Assembly (NCBI GenBank): GCA_009760855.2 | Contig: WPIO01000001.1 | Span: 19,187,501-19,251,500, forward strand | Length of the DNA stretch: 64,000 nucleotides | Direction of reading: 5' to 3' | DNA from: Cristatella mucedo | Taxonomy: Eukaryota; Bryozoa; Phylactolaemata; Cristatellidae | Shown: positions 57,372-64,000 of the stretch, in pieces | Numbering within the stretch: position 1 is the stretch's first letter | Layout of the letters: every line of letters begins with the position of its first letter | Notes under the pieces: generated by a model | The model's database searches: none | The model's input: only the letters and a program-made list of their open reading frames with translations | What the model was told of the DNA's origin: nothing | Program-made: the position numbers and the translations under genes

Positions 57372-57750
57372 AAAAAAACTTTGGAGACCGTGCATTTAGT
57401 TCGTATGCTCCCAAAGCCTGGAACTCACTCCCGACTTCCGTCACGACATCTCCTGACTTGTCCACAATTAAAAAGAAACAAAAAACATCTATTTATGACA
57501 GCATTTAGCGGGTCTCCGTGATTTGTCCTTTATGTGCTTGTGCGTCCTGACGCTGTGCATGCGGCCACTAATCATATTTGCATGCTGACCCTATGCATGT
57601 CACCCTTAACTATGTTATTCCTGTTGTTTATTGAGCACGCTATCACTAACCATTCGATCGTGCTTCCTTTGTAGCAAATGTAAAGTGCATAGAAAGACAT
57701 CGAGTTCTCTGGGCGCGATATATCAAATGTATTACTGTTATTATTATTTC
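57372..57750 (+). mobile_element. CR1/L2-like LINE, 3' end
   Basis: Encodes [20 protein letters not shown] then VTTSPDLSTIKK, the LINE protein terminus. The tail follows, with GGGTCTCCGTGATTTGTCCT, GCATGCTGACCCTATGCATG and AGAAAGACATCGAGTTCTCT. Close to the copy at 18950-19333. Confidence 0.88.
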
Positions 57751-58110
57751 AAGAAACAAAGTAGAAAATAGAAGTAGAAAACAGATCTCCACACAGTACT
57801 AGAGAGCGATTGTGACTGCCGTAAAAAATGATGGTCGTAACTGAAGGCACGCCTCATTCACTTCTTTCATTGCCTCGTGCTGAGTACGAGGAGCTGCGAA
57901 AAGTTCTGTCGCCATTAGAATCGTGAGAAACTACGAAATGTCGCTGACTTCGTAAGCGTGGCTTCGCTGCTTTGTCGAGCGTCTGCACACGTCCTACGTC
58001 CAATCCACCAGAGATCACAAAGTAATTGTGCCCTTCTGAGGAATGCACATAGTTTTGTGACTCTGGCCGTTGTATGCACAAATTACTTCAAACAGTAATC
58101 CTTTTGAATT

Positions 58111-58112
<2 letters not shown>

Positions 58113-58152
<40 letters not shown>
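58113..58152. repeat. (GT)n microsatellite
   Basis: About 20 GT units. Confidence 0.97.
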
Positions 58153-58154
<2 letters not shown>

Positions 58155-58603
58155 CTACCTTCTGGCGAGTCTAAGAATTTCTTGGCATTTGCCTTTCTAG
58201 CATTTCTTTCCGAAATGCTCAATGCTGATTTGCCGAGTGCTTGCTTTGCTATCTAATTCCTACTACAGCTTTCGAGCTACATAATTTTGAATATGAGTCC
58301 GTGCATAAGAGAGTGGGTGAGTTGGTTCCGTCTGTGTACACGTCCGTCACCAAAGTCAAGCTTGCATTCGGCCTTTGTAGACATTTAGAGATAGCTGGTA
58401 GAGATCGGCGGGCTTTTAAAACTTTGAGATGATGTTATTTCTGGCCAATTTGCTAAGATCGGAGGAGCTAGTTCGAGCAAGTAGGTGACTCACTCAATGC
58501 TCTGGTTAAACTAATCCTTAGCAGTTAGAGGTGGTCTGCCGGTCGGCGAGTCCTTGAGGCTACGCCTTTGGGCTGCTCTACACTTGCATGCATTACCAAA
58601 AAA

Positions 58604-58748
58604 AATATAATTCAATTATATATCGCCCAAGAGAACTTAAATCTCTATTCAGGCGCTTCACATATGCCTCGGGGCTCGAGCCCACGACCTCAGTCAGACC
58701 TTGGTCGGGGCGAGCACCTTAACCGCTAGACCAAACCAGTTCGGCAAA
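58604..58748 (-). mobile_element. SINE-B, full-length copy
   Basis: Minus strand: GCCGAACTGGTTTGGTCTAG, CGGTTAAGGTGCTCGCCCCG, ACCAAGGTCTGACTGAGGTC, GTGGGCTCGAGCCCCGAGGC and the tail GCGCCTGAATAGAGATTTAA, GTTCTCTTGGGCGATATA. The best SINE-B copy in the window. Confidence 0.85.
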
Positions 58749-59039
58749 TTAAAAACCATGCACCGGCTTCGCGGGTCTTTTTGGTAAGCCCGGTTCTTTT
58801 TGCTAGCTATTGAAAAGGTATTGCTTGGTCCGGCATCTTGAAGTTACTGAAAACAATAAAAATAGTAAATATGTGAATTCCGAGTTCAGCTACGCACGGA
58901 ATGTAGGAGGGCTAGAAATATTCTTCAGAAAAGGTGTTGCTTTTTAGGTAACGAATAGTTTTCCCCTTGCCAGTCACTGTCTTTACTTAATAAAAAATAG
59001 TAATCACAATAGATGTGTAAAGAAAATTCAGAAAACTTA

Positions 59040-59200
59040 ATCTCCTTCTTCATTCACTTTACATTAATTCACTTTAATTCATTAATTAATTATTTAATTA
59101 TTTATTATTATTTATTAATTATTATATATTATATTATTTATTTAACTATTTAATTCATTAATTCATTCACTTTAATTCACTTTACATACACTTCTTCGAG
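59040..59200. repeat. AT-rich block with ATTCACTTTA/ATTCATTAATT repeats
   Basis: Almost pure A/T over 100 bp, bounded on both sides by ATTCACTTTACAT and by ATTCATTAATT units. Low-complexity; could be a tail expansion, since TTTACAT is also part of the LINE tail. Confidence 0.75.
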
Positions 59201-59689
59201 TGAAGTATGTTTACTTTAGTTGTAAATCACTCGGAGCCACATCATCAGCAATATTAATCTAGAATGCTAGCCAGTGTTTTCGTCTGTTACGGTTGATCGT
59301 CGACGCCAAGCTTGCGTCGTGACCTTCAGGATTTGTTGCAGTGCAACAGCCAAGGTAGTGCTACGATGAGTATTATGTTAAAAGTATCAGTCACATAATT
59401 TACTCATTTATCTATTTTCTTACAAAATCAACTCTATTTGGTGAAATTGAACTTTGAATTGTGTATTGAGTTATGAAATAGTGGGGAGCCTACTTTTGAT
59501 TGATGCCCTGTTCAAGCACGTATAAGAAAGCTCGCTATGAAGCGGATGGAAATGAAAGGGCCTGACAGTCAAATGCAGTAATGGTCTGCAGGCCGAGGAG
59601 TAGTTGCGACTGAGCCTTTTCGCAGCAAATCCCTTATGAGTACGGTCTTTAATTTTCGTATACCAACGACTGTAGCCATAGGCACGCTA

Positions 59690-59800
59690 GTGCAGTAATA
59701 CTAATATTAGTAGTGATAGCAACAAAGTACATAGTAATGTAAAGCGCATGCTTAAAGAGAGCTATATCTCTTTCTATGCAATTTACGTATGCTAAAAGTG
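59690..59800 (-). repeat. LINE-like 3' tail fragment
   Basis: AATACTAATATTAGTAGTGA, AAAGCGCATGCTTAAAGAGA, GCTATATCTCTTTCTATGCA and ATTTACGTATGCT. Inverted tail layout, decayed. Confidence 0.6.
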
Positions 59801-59844
59801 ATTGTTTCAGAAAAATCCATGAAAACACTGAGGCTCGCAGTTTA

Positions 59845-60010
59845 AAAAATTATATTATTTATTTGTATTGGGCCCCTAAGAGAGCCGAGTCTCTATCTAG
59901 GCACTTCGGATATGCTGAATGGCTCGAGCCCTCAACCTTGGCGGTCAAATGCGAGAACCTTGACCTCAGTCATCAAATGCGAGCGCCTAACCCGAGGGCC
60001 AAACCAGGTT
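59845..60010 (-). mobile_element. SINE-B variant with internal duplication
   Basis: TTTATTTGTATTGGGCCCCT, AAGAGAGCCGAGTCTCTATC, TAGGCACTTCGGATATGCTG and GGCTCGAGCC, then GTCAAATGCGAGAACC, repeated as ATCAAATGCGAGCGCC, then GGGCCAAACCAGG. The B-box side appears twice. Confidence 0.65.
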
Positions 60011-63000
60011 TTCACCTCGTTCAGTCCAGTGACCTCAGCGTCAGCGAAGCCGCCGAAGAACTTTAAGAAAAGCAGCAACAGAAGCGTAGTACGCTATATA
60101 ATTAGGACACGTCAAGGTTCTCTCCTGGAAGCGGATTAGAATTGGTGGCATTGTGTTAAAAACATTTCTTGAATTCCTTAATTGACAGTGTAGATCCACT
60201 GATTTTATAATCTGTTTTTTATATCTTTTAGGCAACTACGAAGCGTTCGAAGTCGTCAGAAATGAGGGTCCTGAGATATAGCACTCTCGACTGCTCTTTA
60301 CATGATTAACTTTGCGCGTAAATGCTAATTGTTATGCTCTTGGGGCGAAATACCACTAAAAAACACATTCAAAATTAGTAAGTTGTAATGAGCGGAATAG
60401 AGAGCTAAGCAGTACCTCTGGAGAGCGTGTGTGTGTGTGTATGTCGTAGGGCGGTCGGCCTGGTTCACCACATCAACGGTACTTGGGTGCGTCGGTGCGG
60501 GCTCACTACTAATAGCAGGCCACACGCGCGGACTGCATCCTAGTTAGCCCATCCAAATAACGCCTGAATGTTTCAAGCACGTTGCTGTGTGGTAGCTGGC
60601 ACTTCAAAAATTAATCATACCAAAAACCATTAGGTGCTCTGAAAACACTAAATCCATTTCCATGCGGTTTAAGTTCTCTAGGAAGCAGATAATCTTGTGA
60701 GTGTCGACGTGACGGTTGTAAAATTAAGAATCGCTGCCAGCTGGTAAAAAAGTAAACCTAGCAAAGTGTCAAATGTATCGGTAAAAGCCCAGCTTTGGTG
60801 CAACGGCGAGCCTCGATATCAATTTCTACAGAGACTTCAGAAGACGTCGTGCCTGTCTTCCCACCAACTTCGGCTACGTATCACAGCCATGTAAGTGAAG
60901 AGATTTAATTTTCTTAGGGGGTGCACAAATGCATTGTTCAAACCTTCGTTAAATTCTTCATTCGCTTCACTGAAGTTGAGGTCACTGAAATGCAGGGAGG
61001 AGAAAACTGATAATCCTATGGCTTTCATGAAGTACCTGAAACGATCGAAAAATAGAACACGATCAGGGCACACCATTCAAAGAGGAGAGAACCTTCACAG
61101 ATATCTGGACAACGATTGTAGCTTGCCGCACTAATCTCTGGCTTCTTCTCATTTAACACATTTGCCTTTTATTAATTTTCACAGCTTGTAAGATTTGATC
61201 GATATTAACCAGCAGTGCCTTAACTGATCACAACCCAACATTGAAAATTGTGTACGCAGCGAACCCATTGGGTCACAATGAATCTGAAAGTGAGTCTTGT
61301 CCATCTTATTTAAAACAGTCCACTTAATCTTTTCCTGATTACTAGCTTCAAAGATACGGAAATCCAGATGTCAATCGGGCCTCAATTATACAGCTGAGAT
61401 TAGCTTTTCCTGAATTAGGGCTAATGAGGACGTCGTACTATTTGTTAGCAAAGAAATGGGTACCTGAAGTATTGCTATTTCGACGTTTGGTCAGTCGCTT
61501 GCCAAGTTCTGAAACGCTGTCTTATCATTAAATGTAGACTTAAATAAACTTGTTAGATGCGGCACCCTCTCTGTGTAGAATATAGGGCCAGAAAACACGT
61601 TGACCTGAACTATTAAGAGACATTGAATATTGTAGCGCTCCGCTATCGTTGGCATACGTGCGTGCAGTGATGCCGCTTCTACGGCTCTCTAGTCGTTGTT
61701 CAAAGCGCTAGTTTCACCTGTCACACAGCAGCACTGAGGTCCAGCACAGTCTCATTCATTGCGTTTATGCCATGATTAGCTCTACACTTTGTCATAACGA
61801 TTGATAGAAAGACCTTGAATGAGAGTGGACACAAATAGTAGAGTAGTCGTGTCAAAATGTAGCAAGTCGAAGACAGAGAGACGGTTTAGTCATCGAAAAG
61901 CACGAGCCTTTCTCCTTGCAGTCACGCCCAGTCACAATGTAAATCGCCAATTCGAGGACAGTGGTCGGTCGCGCAGTGAGGGATGCTGACGACGGTCAGA
62001 CTACTAGTAGAGCAGATGTCGTTGCCAGCACGATACCGCCATTTTCAAATCGGCTCGAGAATCATCAGGACAGCAGCCCTCGCATCAGCAGCTGTCACTC
62101 AAGTCGTCTCAAATAAATTACAGCACGCACGGGCTCGATAGTGATAATTAACGGCGAAGGAAAACGCGGCATCGTCGTTCATTGCATCGCCAGTCAAGAC
62201 AAAGTTGTTGAGACCGAGCCACGGTTTTGTACTATAAGGGCTATCTCACGAATATAACCGGCTTGATGGCTGTCCGACTCCTAGAACAAAACAATACTAG
62301 TTAGTTGTAGACCGTATAGCTGCTTGACCAGAGCTAGTAGAACTAGAGCCAATGAGTACCACTAATAGCGTCTGAGAAGCAGCTTCCACTCGCGAGAGTA
62401 TGCAGACAATAGCCGAGTACATACTCAATCAACATTGCTTATGCCTGGGAAACCCTCTCCAATCGCCTGGGCGAGCTCATCTAGCTATACAACGTCTGTT
62501 GTTAGCCGTTGCACTTGTCGAAGTGAGCGATGCAGTAAGCAATCTAACCTGCACACAACTCGACTCTTGATTAACTTCTTTTCCAGATTACGCCTAAGGT
62601 CACAAGACATGTGGTTTTATTAATAATTCTTGAAGTGCGAGCCAACGCTTGCTGCAGCAATCATCCAGGGTCGATAAGCAAAGGTCTGCGTTTCAATGGC
62701 ACCAGACACAATCCGTCATGCTGGCATTTGAATATAAACTTACTAATTCCCAAGTTGGATTTTAGGTTTTCCCAAATCTTATTAAACCTGGTTCTAACGG
62801 CGGTGCTCAGCTGTGTTGCAACGGTTACCTCGTTACTCTTGACAGCTTCTTTTGTGGTAGCACATTTAATCCTGCAGCCGTTACTAGCGAACGAGAGCTA
62901 CCGTTACTCAGTAATCTGAGCATCACTCTCAATAGACTGCACAAGAGCGGCTGGTTTTTAAAATAGGAGTTCACTGCCTTTCTTTCCACTTTGCTTCAGA

Positions 63001-63296
63001 ATTTGTTTAATTTCAGCGCATCGAACTCACTTTAAAGAGCTCATGTCCATTCGGCATGTAGCGCTCCGGCGGTGAGTATTACCGTCGGAATTAATAAAGT
63101 AAAAACGGCTCCTAAATTCACTAGTTCTATAAGCCTTGCATCATAACTCACCTTCGGTCACCAGGTAATCCCATATTTGATTGAGTAAGAATCCAATTCT
63201 ACTTTGAGACCATCAATTTCCGGCCAGTGCATGATCAGCCCACGCCTAATAACAACAAAGTAAAAGACGGACTTCAGGCACGCCGCTAATATTAGG

Positions 63297-63464
63297 TGAG
63301 CAGTGATGGTAAGGCGGCTGCTTTTCACGACCTATGTCCCGAGGTCGTCGGTTCGAATCCTGCGGTGGGCGATCCTTTATCGCCGCTGCAAGCGGTGGCG
63401 CTTGCCTTAAAGGCCCTTCTGTCCCTATACAAAAAAGGCTGTTAAGTCAGCTCGCAGTTTTTTA
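63297..63464 (+). mobile_element. SINE-A, slightly shortened head
   Basis: TGAGCAGTGATGGTAAGGCG (the GCACACTAGG segment is lost), GCTGCTTTTCACGACCTATG, GGTTCGAATCCTGCGGTGGG and GGCTGTTAAGTCAGCTCGCA. The B box is intact. Confidence 0.85.
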
Positions 63465-63869
63465 ATATACTTTGTGTAACAAGCGGTTAAATATATGCGA
63501 GAGAGCGTGCCACTGTACCAGCCAGGTCGGGAGTCAAAAGAGGGTCCACCGAGATTTCCACTGAGTTTTAATAAAAGTTTTATAACTATTAACTCTAATA
63601 TCGTGATTCTGATAAGCCTGGTTATCCCACTAGGCTTAACATTCATTTCTGCTTCATCGAGTGGCAAAATCAAGCGCCAGAATCATGGGAACGATCAGCA
63701 GGACTTCTGCTTGCAGGTTCTGGTTGACTCACGGCTGATCCAGGACCGTTTCCATGGGCCAGCGAACACTGGCCGCTCTACTCGGCGGGTGCCCGATCGA
63801 GCTCTGATGTTGCAAGTTCACTAAGTGGTTCGCTCTGCAGTCCCAAAAATTATGTTTGAATAGCAAAAA

Positions 63870-64000
63870 ATGCTAGCTGATTTAACAGCCTCTTTGTCTA
63901 GCGACAGAAGAGCCTTTACGGCTATCACCACCGCCTCCAGCGGCATTAGAGGATCGCCCTCCGTACGATTCGAATCCACGATCTCGGGCCGAGATCGTTA
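63870..64000 (-). mobile_element. SINE-A, cut by the window end
   Basis: TGCTAGCTGATTTAACAGCC, TCTTTGTCTAGCGACAGAAG, AGCCTTTACGGCTATCACCA and CGATTCGAATCCACGATCTC. The tRNA-like start lies beyond base 64000. Confidence 0.85.

Larger units (their letters stand above)
56761..64000. other. Intergenic, no gene recognised
   Basis: Contains a LINE end, a GT run, SINE copies, an AT-rich block and tail-like pieces listed separately. 60100-63290 (3.2 kb) has only short open frames, such as a hydrophobic one at 62611-62919, without recognisable homology or splice context. Confidence 0.5.

Noticed and set aside
62435-62919. Hydrophobic open frames near the right end
   Set aside because: Short, no start context or homology, and hydrophobic frames are common by chance in AT-rich DNA.

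Overview
This is nuclear DNA from an animal, most likely an invertebrate. I see no bacterial operons. There are two intron-rich genes with GT-AG splice sites, dense tRNA-derived SINEs, CR1/L2-like LINE fragments, short DNA transposons and many microsatellites. The species cannot be fixed from the sequence.

Two protein genes can be assembled exon by exon, both on the minus strand. (1) 31423-55602 is a 12-exon gene for a 783-residue NEMO/optineurin-family protein. It has the N-terminal NEMO coiled-coil segment, further coiled coils, an intact UBAN ubiquitin-binding motif and a C-terminal CX2CX12HX3C zinc finger. All splice phases agree and the joined length is a multiple of three. (2) 7655-26820 is a 6-exon gene for a 384-residue UPF0489-family protein (C5orf22-like), with the HFDSHPD and DVDMDFF motifs of an arginase-like metal site. 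Its splice phases also agree. I found no third gene I could support.

Layout. 1-3250: degenerate tandem satellite with a period near 170-185 bp. 3250-6700: decayed sequence containing a Ty3/gypsy integrase tail. 6530-6862: one copy of each main SINE. 7655-26820: the UPF0489 gene; its introns hold LINE 3' fragments (18713-19765, 23775-25595), a 17-bp minisatellite and GA/AC runs. 26821-31422: intergenic, with a LINE fragment, SINE copies and LINE tails. 31423-55602: the NEMO-like gene; its introns hold SINEs, a pogo-like element nested in a LINE, palindromic MITEs, and a ~290 bp AC/TG microsatellite beside a splice donor. 55603-64000: upstream region with a displaced copy of part of NEMO exon 2, a LINE end, SINEs and no recognised gene.

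The two genes have no obvious shared pathway. NEMO-type proteins act in ubiquitin-dependent NF-kappaB signalling or in selective autophagy. UPF0489 proteins are uncharacterised in animals. The clearest repeat-level result is that one SINE family carries the same 3' hairpin tail as the resident LINE, which suggests a LINE/SINE partnership.
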